NCBI RefSeq assembly: GCF_001427905.1
Contig: NZ_LMEF01000012.1
Coordinates: 297,367 to 361,366, forward strand
DNA length: 64,000 nucleotides
DNA from: Flavobacterium sp. Root420
Lineage (GTDB): Bacteria; Bacteroidota; Bacteroidia; Flavobacteriales; Flavobacteriaceae
Reading direction: 5' to 3'
The position numbers were made by a program, and so were the translations under genes. Shown piece after piece: positions 1 to 6,669 of this stretch. The notes beneath the pieces are model-generated. The model was not told the DNA's origin and ran no database searches. It worked only from the letters and a program-made list of their open reading frames with translations. Every line of letters starts with the position of its first letter. Position 1 is the stretch's first letter.

Positions 1-27
1 GCCTTTCTTTTAAGAAAGGCTTTTTTG
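1..27 (+). terminator. Rho-independent terminator of an upstream gene
   Basis: GCCTTTCTT and AAGAAAGGC pair around a two-base loop and are followed by a T-run. The hairpin resembles the one after tRNA-Asp at 636-662, so the gene that ends just left of the window may also be a tRNA or a short transcript. Confidence 0.7.
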
Positions 28-107
28 CCCAAAAATGGTATCTAAGATTAGTTGTGTTGTTTGCTACGACTTTGTAACTCGTAGCTGGTTTAGTAGTTAG
101 ACCAATG

Positions 108-139
108 AAAAGCTTTCCACTTTTGTGGATGGCTTTTTT
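108..139 (+). terminator. Terminator-like hairpin
   Basis: AAAAGC-TTT-CCAC-TTTT-GTGG-ATG-GCTTTTTT forms a stem with a small internal loop and a T-tail. It lies in a gene-free stretch, so its transcript is not known. Confidence 0.5.
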
Positions 140-188
140 GATTTACGACACTTTTGATTTAACCGCAGAGGGGCGCTATCGGGATACG

Positions 189-226
189 CAAAGTCCGTAA
201 AGTTTTTTAAAGCTTTGCGGACTTTG
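189..226. repeat. 14-bp inverted repeat
   Basis: CAAAGTCCGTAAAG (189-202) and CTTTGCGGACTTTG (213-226) are inverted with one G-T mismatch. The wording resembles the 'tttgcg' fragments scattered between genes elsewhere in the window. Confidence 0.6.
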
Positions 227-260
227 TTGTTTATAATGATTTATTGAATTGGATTTTTAT

Positions 261-339
261 ACATAGCCCGTGGTTTCAACCACGGGGACACAATCATGGT
301 CACAATCGGTATCCCCGTGGTTGAAACCACGGGCTATGT
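261..339. repeat. REPIN-like double hairpin (CCCGTGGTTTCAACCACGGG type)
   Basis: A 28-bp arm at 261-288 is repeated as its exact reverse complement at 312-339, with 23 bp between. Each arm is itself a hairpin: CCCGTGGTT, a two-base loop, AACCACGGG. Two REP-type hairpins facing each other are the defining layout of REPINs, which are mobilised in trans by RAYT transposases; no such gene is in this window. Confidence 0.8.
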
Positions 340-370
340 TTAGCAAGATGATGGATGTTTCTATACGAAA

Positions 371-405
371 AACCTTTGTCAAAGTTTCAAACTTTGACAA
401 AGGTT
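371..405. repeat. 17-bp perfect hairpin with one-base loop
   Basis: AACCTTTGTCAAAGTTT, a single C, then its exact reverse complement. The centre GTTTCAAAC is similar to the centres of the hairpins at 261-339 (GGTTTCAACC) and 45376-45475 (GGTTTTCAAAACC), so it may be a solo REP of the same broad class. Confidence 0.7.
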
Positions 406-416
406 TGCGTATTAAA

Positions 417-459
417 TTAGAATTTGGTCCCGAAGCCTCGGGATAAAATATTGGAATTT
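417..459. repeat. Type I palindromic repeat, intergenic copy A
   Basis: TTAGAATTT, GG, the core TCCCGAAGCCTCGGGA (428-443), then TTGGAATTT (451-459). It has the same layout as copies at 6220-6261 (between genes) and 26338-26379 (inside a gene): a 16-bp palindrome between two 9-bp direct repeats. Confidence 0.8.
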
Positions 460-499
460 AGTCTATTAAAAGATTCTCAATTTTAATTCCTAAAAACCC

Positions 500-529
500 T
501 TGCAGAATCAAAGTTCTATTGTATTTTTG
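500..529 (+). promoter_or_regulatory. Promoter of tRNA-Asp
   Basis: TTG at 500-502 and TATTTTTG at 522-529 are 19 bp apart, matching the Bacteroidota -33/-7 consensus (TTTG...TAnnTTTG). The tRNA begins 19 bases after the -7 box, a sensible distance for a short trimmed leader. Confidence 0.75.
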
Positions 530-548
530 CAGTCACAATAACGCAGTG

Positions 549-622
549 GGTTTGGTAGTTCAGTTGGTTAGAATACATGCCTGTCACGCATGGGGTCGCG
601 GGTTCGAGTCCCGTCCAGACCG
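549..622 (+). tRNA. tRNA-Asp (anticodon GTC)
   Basis: Acceptor stem GGTTTGG (549-555) pairs with CCAGACC (615-621) with one G-U pair. The anticodon stem CATGC/GCATG encloses the loop CTGTCAC with anticodon GTC at 583-585, and the T-arm carries GGTTCGAGTCC. CCA is not encoded. A consensus promoter lies upstream and a terminator follows at 636-662. Confidence 0.97.
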
Positions 623-635
623 CAATATTGGGAGA

Positions 636-662
636 AGCCTTTCTTAACGGAAAGGCTTTTTT
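636..662 (+). terminator. Terminator after tRNA-Asp
   Basis: AAGCCTTTC and GAAAGGCTT pair around TTAACG and run into six T residues, 14 bases beyond the tRNA end. Confidence 0.85.
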
Positions 663-693
663 GTTTTTATAGGGATTTATAACTTAACCGCAA

Positions 694-711
694 TCCCGAT
701 AGCTATCGGGA
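694..711. repeat. 18-bp perfect palindrome
   Basis: TCCCGATAGCTATCGGGA is fully self-complementary. It shares the outer TCCCGA/TCGGGA half-sites of the type I and type II repeats but has a different centre and flanks. It sits in a gene-free stretch (623-1000) that otherwise holds only repeat fragments, including at 805-844 a partial copy of the 1681-1786 element. Confidence 0.7.
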
Positions 712-1000
712 GCTAAAGATTTACGCAAGGTTCGAAAAGTTTTTTCTCATTTTGCGTCATTTAGATGGAAGAGAAATCTCTGCAACGAGAATCCAATCTT
801 TATAAAGCTTTTCACTAAGATTTCTCGTTTCGAAATTGACAAACAGCACGCTTAATGATTCCTTTAAAAATAAACTTTGCGCCTCTGCGCCTTTGCGAGA
901 TTAAAAAAACTCTCCGAATTTCCGCGAAAAACCTCCGCGAATCTCTGTGAAATAAACCTTTATTACCTATCTTGCAGCCGTTAAAAAAACAAAATATACA

Positions 1001-1660
1001 ATGAAGCAGCAATGTGTGATTTTTGATATGGATGGCGTTATTTGTCACACGAATCCACATCATGCAAAAGCTTTCGAGGCATTTTTCGATAAATATCAAA
1101 TTCCTCACTCAGAACAAGAGTTTGAGGAACATATGTACGGAAAACACAACGGTTATATCATGTCGCATTTCTTTAAGCGCCCTATTACCGGAGAAGAACT
1201 AACAAAACTCGAAGACGAAAAAGAAGGAATGTTCCGTGAAGTTTATAAAGATAAGGTTGAAACGATTCCGCATTATTTGGAATTTTTAAGCGAATTGAAA
1301 TCTCGTGGATTTAAAACAGCTGTTGCAACATCTGCGCCGCGTGCGAATTTGGATTTGATTGCCAATGTTTTAAAACTAGACGAAAAAATGGATTCGATGA
1401 TGTCAAGCGAAGATGTAAAAGCTCATAAGCCAAATCCGGAAGTATATCTAAAATCGGCAGAACGTGTTGGAGTTGCTCCGTCAGATTGTGTTGTTTTTGA
1501 AGATTCTTTTTCAGGAGTTACAGCGGGTTTAAATGCAGGAATGAAAGTAGTTGGTGTTTTGAGTACACATACAAAAGAACAATTGCCTCCGTGTGATTTT
1601 TATATCAATGATTATAGTGAAGTTAATGTGGATAAGGTTTTGGAATTATTGAAGGGCTAA
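1001..1660 (+). CDS. HAD-superfamily hydrolase, beta-phosphoglucomutase-like
   Basis: A 219-residue cytosolic haloacid-dehalogenase-type phosphatase or sugar-phosphate mutase. Motif I FDMDGV puts the nucleophile at D9 and the acid/base at D11. Motif II is VATS (108-111), motif III is K143 in KPNPEVY, and motif IV is FEDS with E167 and D168. A helical cap lies between motifs I and II, as in beta-phosphoglucomutase and broad-range sugar phosphatases. The gene stands alone between a repeat-rich leader and a long inverted repeat, so context gives no substrate. A second, better beta-phosphoglucomutase candidate sits in the maltose locus at 50225-50875, so this one is more likely a general phosphatase. 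The family call is firm; the substrate is not known. Confidence 0.85.
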   Translation: MKQQCVIFDMDGVICHTNPHHAKAFEAFFDKYQIPHSEQEFEEHMYGKHNGYIMSHFFKRPITGEELTKLEDEKEGMFREVYKDKVETIPHYLEFLSELKSRGFKTAVATSAPRANLDLIANVLKLDEKMDSMMSSEDVKAHKPNPEVYLKSAERVGVAPSDCVVFEDSFSGVTAGLNAGMKVVGVLSTHTKEQLPPCDFYINDYSEVNVDKVLELLKG

Positions 1661-1680
1661 TAAATTCCAATTCACACACA

Positions 1681-1786
1681 GTTTGTCATTTCGAGGAACG
1701 AGAAATCGCACCTGTGGCTCTACAAAGATTGGCGATTTTGATTGCGGAGTTCCTAGTGTGATTTCTCGTTCCTCGAAATGACAAAC
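1681..1786. repeat. 106-bp inverted-repeat element (TTTCGAGGAACGAG family)
   Basis: The 31-bp arms 1681-1711 and 1756-1786 are inverted with one mismatch, around a 44-bp centre. A diverged copy with the same arm wording is at 27284-27385, and a partial arm is at 805-844. It looks like a small non-autonomous, MITE- or REPIN-like element between convergent genes. Confidence 0.75.
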
Positions 1787-1803
1787 CAGACGGATTTATC
1801 CTG

Positions 1804-1846
1804 AACTAAAAATAACCTTCAGTTTAACTGGAGGTTATTTTTAGTT
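1804..1846. terminator. Bidirectional terminator between convergent genes
   Basis: AACTAAAAATAACCT and AGGTTATTTTTAGTT form a long stem with A-run before and T-run after, so it can work on both strands. It overlaps the stop codon of the minus-strand gene beginning at 1841. Confidence 0.7.
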
Positions 1847-2263
1847 TTCTTCCCAAAACATTTTTTTATTATGCTCTACCAGATATAAACAGACGTTTCC
1901 TTTTTCATCTATTTGTTTTTTTAAATCAAAGCTATAGGATCCTTTAGATTTTGTATTTCTTCCCGTACCGCACCAGCTCCAATTGAGTTGATGTGTTTTT
2001 TTATTATTTATAATCGAGATAATTTGTTCGTATGGGAGTTCATCATCAAAGCGGAATTCTTTAAAGTCAATATATTCTGTTGAACTATTACTTTTCAGAT
2101 GTCCAATCAAAGTTCCTGCTACAATTAATGAATCAAGATCTTCTCCAGTTTTGTTGTGGAATTTTACATGAATGTTTCTAAAATTTATAAAACTACTTAA
2201 GATGATTAAGCTTAATAATCCCACAATAAACAGTTCGATCTTTCTCTCTTTGGATATTTGCAT
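1841..2263 (-). CDS. Hypothetical membrane-anchored protein
   Basis: 140 residues, not recognised. A short basic N-terminus (KERK) is followed by one hydrophobic segment (about residues 11-28, containing FIVGLLSLIILSSF), then a soluble part of about 110 residues, so it is probably a single-pass inner membrane protein with a periplasmic domain. The soluble part has one cysteine in a WCGTG sequence and one near the end. It is followed downstream by a bidirectional terminator. The next genes on the same strand (2320, 3030, 3641) are also small envelope proteins. Spacing of 56 bases from the DUF1080 gene leaves cotranscription open. Confidence 0.6.
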   Translation of the reverse strand: MQISKERKIELFIVGLLSLIILSSFINFRNIHVKFHNKTGEDLDSLIVAGTLIGHLKSNSSTEYIDFKEFRFDDELPYEQIISIINNKKTHQLNWSWCGTGRNTKSKGSYSFDLKKQIDEKGNVCLYLVEHNKKMFWEEN

Positions 2264-2319
2264 CTTCTTATAGTTTTTTTATTTTTTTAGATAACAGAAA
2301 AAAGATTTTAGCCAAAAAA

Positions 2320-2976
2320 TTATTCGTTCTTAATCCCTTTTATCTTAATATCCCTGAAATCAATTGGTGAGCGCTCATAATTCAAAGAAATTTTACCTTC
2401 TGTCGAAGAAGCCTCCGTACACTCATTTACCAATTTTCCGTTTAAGTATTGTGTAATTATCCCGTTGAAAGACATAATAATAACAGAGTTCCATTCACCA
2501 TACGGATTCTCATTGGCTAAAAACTTAGGAGAAACAACACTTGATCCGGCTTCAATTAATTTTCCATTTACTTTTGCCGTTACCTGATCCAGGAAAATAA
2601 AATCACCCGTAGTATTTTCTTTTATTTGAAACTGAATTCCTTTTGGCCAAATTTTGTCAGATGCATCTAGCGGAATATTATACATTACACCGCTGTTTTT
2701 TGTGCTGGTTGTTTTGTATTGCTCTTCCAAATTCCATCTGTATTCTAATTCAAGTTCAAAATTTTTATAGCTTTTTTTGGTCATCAAACAGCTATTGTCA
2801 TTTCCATGCATGCGAATCATTCCGTCTTTAAACTCATAAATTTCTGATGGTTTTTGTTGTGCTGTATTGGCTTTAGTAAAAGCATACCAATCATCCATTT
2901 CTAGGTTTTTTTGCTGAACGGCACAGGAACTTAAAATAAAAAGAATAATAATGGGGGAAAGTGTTTTTTTGAACAT
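2320..2976 (-). CDS. Lipoprotein with DUF1080 / 3-keto-disaccharide hydrolase-type domain
   Basis: 218 residues. The signal peptide ends in LSSC with the lipidated cysteine at residue 18. The rest matches the DUF1080 fold (a LamG/concanavalin-like beta sandwich): the strings NSGVMYNI, GIQFQIKE, GEWNSVII and YLNGKLV fall in the order expected for that family. Members include 3-keto-disaccharide hydrolases and many secreted Bacteroidota proteins whose substrates are unknown. The protein probably sits in the outer membrane facing the periplasm or outside. No sugar-oxidising partner gene lies nearby, so a 3-keto-sugar substrate is only a family-level guess. Confidence 0.75.
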   Translation of the reverse strand: MFKKTLSPIIILFILSSCAVQQKNLEMDDWYAFTKANTAQQKPSEIYEFKDGMIRMHGNDNSCLMTKKSYKNFELELEYRWNLEEQYKTTSTKNSGVMYNIPLDASDKIWPKGIQFQIKENTTGDFIFLDQVTAKVNGKLIEAGSSVVSPKFLANENPYGEWNSVIIMSFNGIITQYLNGKLVNECTEASSTEGKISLNYERSPIDFRDIKIKGIKNE

Positions 2977-3029
2977 ATGTAAGCGTTAAAATGAATTATC
3001 TTATGGTTTTGTCGGTTTTTATTAAGTAG

Positions 3030-3512
3030 TTAACAACCACATTCTCCATAAAATGCCTTTATAATTGTTTTTCCATTGTTATTTGTCAATTTGATTTTAC
3101 CTGTTTTTAAATAAGTTTCATCGCCATTTTGTTTTCCATCTTTCACTTCAAGTGTCATATTTAAATTTCCACTTTTGTATTTTGCTATAGTATTCAAAGA
3201 ATCAATTTCTTTAAAGTCAGTTTGGATAAATTTAGTTAAAATTCCATTTACTTTTAAAAATGACGTTTCTGCAAAGTTATTAATGTAAATGTATTTTTCT
3301 TTTTTGAATTCTAATGAGTCATTAGAAAAATAGCAGGAACATCCATCAATTTCAGGAGGGAAAGTAGAAAATGTATCAATAGACAATGCTGAATTGCTAG
3401 TAGTTGTGTTTTTTTTCTGTGATATATTTTTGTTGAAGTTATTTCTTTGGCAAGAAGTCAAAATTATTATTACAATTAAAGTGGTTGGGATAAATTTGTT
3501 TTTTGACATCAT
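3030..3512 (-). CDS. Hypothetical lipoprotein
   Basis: 160 residues, not recognised. The N-terminus is a lipoprotein signal (LTSC, cysteine at about residue 21) followed by a Ser/Thr/Asn-rich linker. The mature part has two cysteine clusters, DGCSCYF near residue 57 and ECGC at the very C-terminus, which could form disulfides in the periplasm. It lies between two other envelope genes on the same strand, with gaps of 53 and 128 bases. Confidence 0.6.
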   Translation of the reverse strand: MMSKNKFIPTTLIVIIILTSCQRNNFNKNISQKKNTTTSNSALSIDTFSTFPPEIDGCSCYFSNDSLEFKKEKYIYINNFAETSFLKVNGILTKFIQTDFKEIDSLNTIAKYKSGNLNMTLEVKDGKQNGDETYLKTGKIKLTNNNGKTIIKAFYGECGC

Positions 3513-3640
3513 CTTTTGTTCCGTTTACTATTGGTATGTTAAAAAATATTCACGTAGGTTTTTAGTTTTATTTCTGAAAGAAACGACTTTAACCTGAAAC
3601 GTATATAAATATTTAAAATTCTCAGAATTATAGAATACTT

Positions 3641-4399
3641 CTAGCGCATCCATCCTTCAATTTTATAATTTTTGACAAATAATTTTCGTTCTGTTTTGCC
3701 ATTGTCTGGTTTGAACCAAACTTCGAATCTTGCTGCATATGGATCTCCCCAATCACCTTCGTAAATTGTAAAATCATCGGTTGTGCCAAACTTTTTAATA
3801 CTATCCGTGGGATTGTAAATTTTAACCGAACTGCTTTTTGGTAATCTTTCATCAGAAAGTGCTATATTTTGAGTAATCTCAAAAGCTTTTAAATAAACTG
3901 TCCCACGTTCTATTTTTCCAATCCAAAAATCATATTCATAAAGTCCAGGTTGGAATGAATTATAAAGCTGAAATTCTGTTTTACTTGCAGTTTTATTTGT
4001 TATGCTGTCAGGTTTCGTAAAATCATTTCCTGTATCAGACTCCATGTTAACAGGGTTATCAATATTTATGTTTTTTGGAATTTTTAAATTTTTAGCCCAG
4101 GTGTCAGGTGTTTCTTGTTCTATAAAAAACAGAGTAACAATGTATATTATAGTTATAAATACTGTTCCTCCAAATAAAAATAAGGTTATGATGGTTTTGA
4201 GCCATTTTCTTTTTGATAATTGGTAAAATATGGAGATTAATAAACTTAGTAATGCTAATCCAAATATTATAAAACAAATAATCTTAAAAATAGAATTTTC
4301 AAAAATGCTCGAGAATATCAAAAGTAGAATAGAAATAATCCAAAAAAGTATTGGTTTCCACCAGTTATTAAAAAAAAATGAAAAATACTTTTCCATCAT
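3641..4399 (-). CDS. Hypothetical membrane protein with soluble C-terminal domain
   Basis: 252 residues, not recognised. Three hydrophobic segments fill residues 12-105, followed by a soluble domain rich in Asp, Asn and aromatic residues that probably faces the periplasm. The tail contains GDWGDPYAARFEVWF and ends KIEGWMR. Two Met codons open the gene; the second is equally possible. It is the most upstream of the four small envelope genes and follows tRNA-Leu. Confidence 0.6.
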   Translation of the reverse strand: MMEKYFSFFFNNWWKPILFWIISILLLIFSSIFENSIFKIICFIIFGLALLSLLISIFYQLSKRKWLKTIITLFLFGGTVFITIIYIVTLFFIEQETPDTWAKNLKIPKNINIDNPVNMESDTGNDFTKPDSITNKTASKTEFQLYNSFQPGLYEYDFWIGKIERGTVYLKAFEITQNIALSDERLPKSSSVKIYNPTDSIKKFGTTDDFTIYEGDWGDPYAARFEVWFKPDNGKTERKLFVKNYKIEGWMR

Positions 4400-4521
4400 T
4401 GTTTCCTCTTTTTTTGTTTTGTTGCTCTACCTTGAAAAGGATTGACAAGATAAAATTTTATGCCAAATGTATGAAAGAATCTAATAAAACAATAAGTGAA
4501 AACATAAAGTGTGTAAAAACA

Positions 4522-4551
4522 AAAAAGCTTCTGATTTCTCAGAAGCTTTTT
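4522..4551 (-). terminator. Terminator after tRNA-Leu
   Basis: Read on the minus strand, AAAAAGCTTCTGA and TCAGAAGCTTTTTT pair and end in a T-run, a few bases beyond the tRNA 3' end. Confidence 0.8.
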
Positions 4552-4554
4552 AAG

Positions 4555-4636
4555 TGCGGATAATAGGACTCGAACCTACACGCCTTGCGGCACCAGATCC
4601 TAAGTCTGGCATGTCTACCAATTTCACCATATCCGC
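4555..4636 (-). tRNA. tRNA-Leu (anticodon TAG)
   Basis: An 82-base class II tRNA. The acceptor GCGGATA pairs with TATCCGC with discriminator A. The anticodon stem CCAGA/TCTGG encloses CTTAGGA, giving anticodon TAG. A long variable arm (TGCCGC...) and the T-arm GGTTCGAGTCC follow. CCA is not encoded. Confidence 0.96.
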
Positions 4637-4649
4637 GTAATTGTGGGTG

Positions 4650-4680
4650 CAAAGATAAGCATAAGTTCGAATTTTCAAAG
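4650..4680 (-). promoter_or_regulatory. Promoter of tRNA-Leu
   Basis: On the minus strand, CTTTG (4680-4676) and TATCTTTG (4657-4650) are 18 bp apart, a good match to the Bacteroidota consensus; the tRNA starts 14 bases further on. Confidence 0.75.
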
Positions 4681-4744
4681 CAATTTTGAAAAAAAATATT
4701 AATTCTCTTTTTTGTATTTTTGAATTTCTATAAAAATCTTTTAA

Positions 4745-6133
4745 ATGGAAAACATAAAGTCATACGTTCAACAACATAAAGATCGGTTTATCAATGAATT
4801 GATCGAATTATTAAAAATTCCGTCGGTTAGTGCCGACACCGCATATTCGCAAGATGTTATCGACACAGCAGCCGCTGTAAAAGAAAGTTTATCAAAAGCA
4901 GGCTGCGATTTTGTCGAAACTTGCGACACTCCGGGTTATCCAATTATTTATGGAGAAAAAATAATCGACCCAAAATTACCTACCGTTTTAGTTTACGGAC
5001 ATTATGATGTTCAGCCGCCAGATCCAATGGAATTATGGACATCACCACCATTCGAGCCTGTTATCAAAAAAACCGAAATTCATCCGGAAGGAGCAATCTT
5101 CGCGCGTGGTGCCTGCGACGACAAAGGGCAGATGTACATGCACGTAAAAGCGTTGGAATATATGGTACAAAGCAACACTTTGCCTTGTAATGTAAAATTC
5201 ATGATCGAAGGCGAAGAAGAAGTAGGTTCAGCAAGTTTGGCCTGGTTCGTAGAACGCAATCAGGAAAAGTTGAAAAACGATGTGATTTTAATTTCTGATA
5301 CGGGAATGATTTCTAACCAACAACCATCAATTACGACAGGTTTAAGAGGTTTGAGTTATGTTGAGGTCGAAGTTACAGGTCCAAATCGTGACCTGCATTC
5401 AGGTTTATACGGTGGAGCAGTGGCGAACCCAATTAATGTTTTGGCTAAAATGATCGCTTCATTGCATGACGAAGACAATCATATTACCATTCCTGGTTTC
5501 TACGATAAAGTACAAGAATTATCAACTGAAGAAAGAGCCGAAATGGCCAAAGCACCTTTCAGTTTAGAAAAATATAAAAATGCATTAGCGCTAAACGATG
5601 TTTATGGTGAAAAAGGATATGTAACAAACGAACGTAACTCAATTCGTCCAACATTAGACGTAAACGGAATCTGGGGCGGGTATCAGGGAGAAGGAGCAAA
5701 AACAGTTATTGCGAGCAAAGCTTTTGCTAAAATCTCGATGCGTTTGGTTCCAAATCAGGATTGGCATGAAATTACAGAACTTTTTACTAAACATTTCACA
5801 AGCATTGCTCCGGCAGGAGTTACGGTAAAAGTAACGCCGCATCACGGAGGTCAGGGTTATGTTACGCCAATTGACAGCATTGGATATCAGGCAGCCAATA
5901 AAGCGTACACTGAAACATTTGGAGTTCCTGCAATTCCAGTTCGTTCAGGAGGAAGTATTCCGATTGTGGCTTTGTTTGAAAAAGAACTAAAAAGCAAAAC
6001 CATCTTAATGGGCTTCGGTTTGGATTCTGATGCCATTCACTCACCAAATGAGCATTTCGGAATCTTCAATTACTTAAAAGGAATCGAAACTATTCCGTTG
6101 TTTTACAAATATTTTGTGGAATTAAGTAAGTAA
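4745..6133 (+). CDS. M20-family metallodipeptidase
   Basis: 462 residues, the usual length for the dipeptidase branch of the M20 family, which removes residues from small peptides using two zinc ions. Visible ligands and catalytic residues are H86 and D88 (GHYDVQPPDP), D125 (ACDDKG, bridging), the E157-E159 run (EGEEEVGS) with the general base and a ligand, D185 (ISDTG) and a C-terminal His in DAIHSPNEHF. A dimerisation domain with RDLHSGLYGG follows near residue 215. No signal peptide is present, so it acts in the cytosol on imported peptides. A TATTTTTG box (4715-4722) lies 22 bases upstream of the start. A terminator follows at 6178-6208. Confidence 0.92.
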   Translation: MENIKSYVQQHKDRFINELIELLKIPSVSADTAYSQDVIDTAAAVKESLSKAGCDFVETCDTPGYPIIYGEKIIDPKLPTVLVYGHYDVQPPDPMELWTSPPFEPVIKKTEIHPEGAIFARGACDDKGQMYMHVKALEYMVQSNTLPCNVKFMIEGEEEVGSASLAWFVERNQEKLKNDVILISDTGMISNQQPSITTGLRGLSYVEVEVTGPNRDLHSGLYGGAVANPINVLAKMIASLHDEDNHITIPGFYDKVQELSTEERAEMAKAPFSLEKYKNALALNDVYGEKGYVTNERNSIRPTLDVNGIWGGYQGEGAKTVIASKAFAKISMRLVPNQDWHEITELFTKHFTSIAPAGVTVKVTPHHGGQGYVTPIDSIGYQAANKAYTETFGVPAIPVRSGGSIPIVALFEKELKSKTILMGFGLDSDAIHSPNEHFGIFNYLKGIETIPLFYKYFVELSK

Positions 6134-6177
6134 GGTTTTGCCACGAAGGCGCTAAGACGCTAAGTTTTAATATATAA

Positions 6178-6208
6178 AATCCGTTCAGAAATGAGCGGAT
6201 TTTTTTTG
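6178..6208 (+). terminator. Terminator of the M20 peptidase gene
   Basis: AATCCG-T-TCA-GAAA-TGA-G-CGGATT followed by a run of T. Confidence 0.8.
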
Positions 6209-6219
6209 TTCCCACAACT

Positions 6220-6261
6220 TTGGAATTTGGTCCCGAGGCCTCGGGATTAAAATTGGAATTT
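6220..6261. repeat. Type I palindromic repeat, intergenic copy B
   Basis: TTGGAATTT, GG, the perfect 16-bp palindrome TCCCGAGGCCTCGGGA (6231-6246), TTAAAA, TTGGAATTT. This is the cleanest copy and defines the 42-bp unit. Confidence 0.85.
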
Positions 6262-6269
6262 CTTTTTTA

Positions 6270-6397
6270 GGGCGTTCCCTCCGGTCGGGCTTTCGGCTAT
6301 ATCTTTTATTCCGTTCCACTTCATAAAAGGATACCGCCTCAAATATATTCACTGAACTCCAATGACAAATAAAATTTAGTGAAGTAATCCCTAACGC
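6270..6397 (-). ncRNA. Structured repeat or RNA element, disrupted copy
   Basis: Read on the minus strand it opens GCGTTAGGGATT and ends GGGAACGCCC, so the ends pair (GCGTT/AACGC). Between them are GGCGGTATCCTTTT and AAAAGATATAGCCG, which pair as an inner stem, then AAGCCCGACCGGAGGG. The inner core matches that of the element at 27424-27506. About 45 bp with its own TTCACT/AGTGAA ends lies between GGGATT and GAGGCGG and looks like an insertion. Recurrent sequences with these blocks are familiar from Flavobacteriia intergenic DNA; whether they are transcribed is unknown. Confidence 0.4.
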
Positions 6398-6600
6398 GCA
6401 CTCAGGTAAGTTGAAGTTATCAAGTTCTAAGCAAAAAAAAATCATTCCTAAAGACTCAGGATAGCATTTCTTTCCCATCTCTTATAAACCCAATCTAAGC
6501 TGGGTACTAGTAAAAAACTTTGTGTCTTTGAGCCTTTGTAGCAAAAAAAACCTCAAAACCTTAGCAACTTAGTCCCTCAGAACCTTTTTTCAAAAAAAAC

Positions 6601-6632
6601 TTGCACATTAAAAATTTATCTCTACATTTGTA
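6601..6632 (+). promoter_or_regulatory. Promoter overlapped by a BlaI/MecI/CopY-type operator
   Basis: TTG (6601-6603) and TACATTTG (6623-6630), 19 bp apart, fit the Bacteroidota consensus. The -7 box is embedded in CTACATTTGTAG (6622-6633), a perfect two-arm site of the TACA-NN-TGTA type bound by BlaI, MecI and CopY. Binding would cover the promoter core. The regulator gene of this family is in the operon below (8124-8495), so autoregulation is the natural inference. Confidence 0.65.
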
Positions 6633-6669
6633 GAACAACATCTATGAGTGTAGAGTGAAAAAAGAAAGT

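Larger units (their letters stand above)
28..548. other. Intergenic region without a gene, rich in hairpins
   Basis: No credible coding frame is present. The stretch holds a second terminator-like hairpin (108-139), a 14-bp hairpin (189-226), a double-hairpin element (261-339), a 17-bp perfect hairpin (371-405), a 42-bp palindromic repeat (417-459) and the promoter of tRNA-Asp (500-529). Confidence 0.75.
6134..6654. other. Intergenic region with terminator, repeats and a promoter
   Basis: No credible gene. It holds the M20 terminator (6178-6208), type I repeat copy B (6220-6261), a structured element on the minus strand (6270-6397), 'ttagcaacttag' wording near 6560, and the promoter-operator of the BlaI/BlaR1 operon (6601-6632). 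One open frame here (6185-6478, minus) is made of these repeats and is not a gene. Confidence 0.75.

Noticed and set aside
28..108. Possible degenerate second tRNA near position 60-110
   Set aside because: Acceptor and T-arm cannot be formed; only a loose resemblance.
261..460. Possible CRISPR array because of repeated hairpins
   Set aside because: No regularly spaced direct repeats with unique spacers and no cas genes; the repeats are inverted pairs of different types.
815..1108. Open frame of 97 codons on the minus strand
   Set aside because: It overlaps the well-supported HAD gene at 1001 and covers repeat text ('gcgcctctgcgcc'), so it is a shadow.
1681..1786. Insertion sequence
   Set aside because: Only inverted arms are present with 44 bp between, far too short for a transposase.
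2643..2831. Plus-strand frames inside the DUF1080 gene and similar frames elsewhere
   Set aside because: Lie wholly inside better-supported genes in another frame and lack family resemblance.
6185..6478. Open frame of 97 codons on the minus strand in a gap
   Set aside because: It is built from a terminator, a type I repeat and a structured repeat, has no recognisable domain and no start context.
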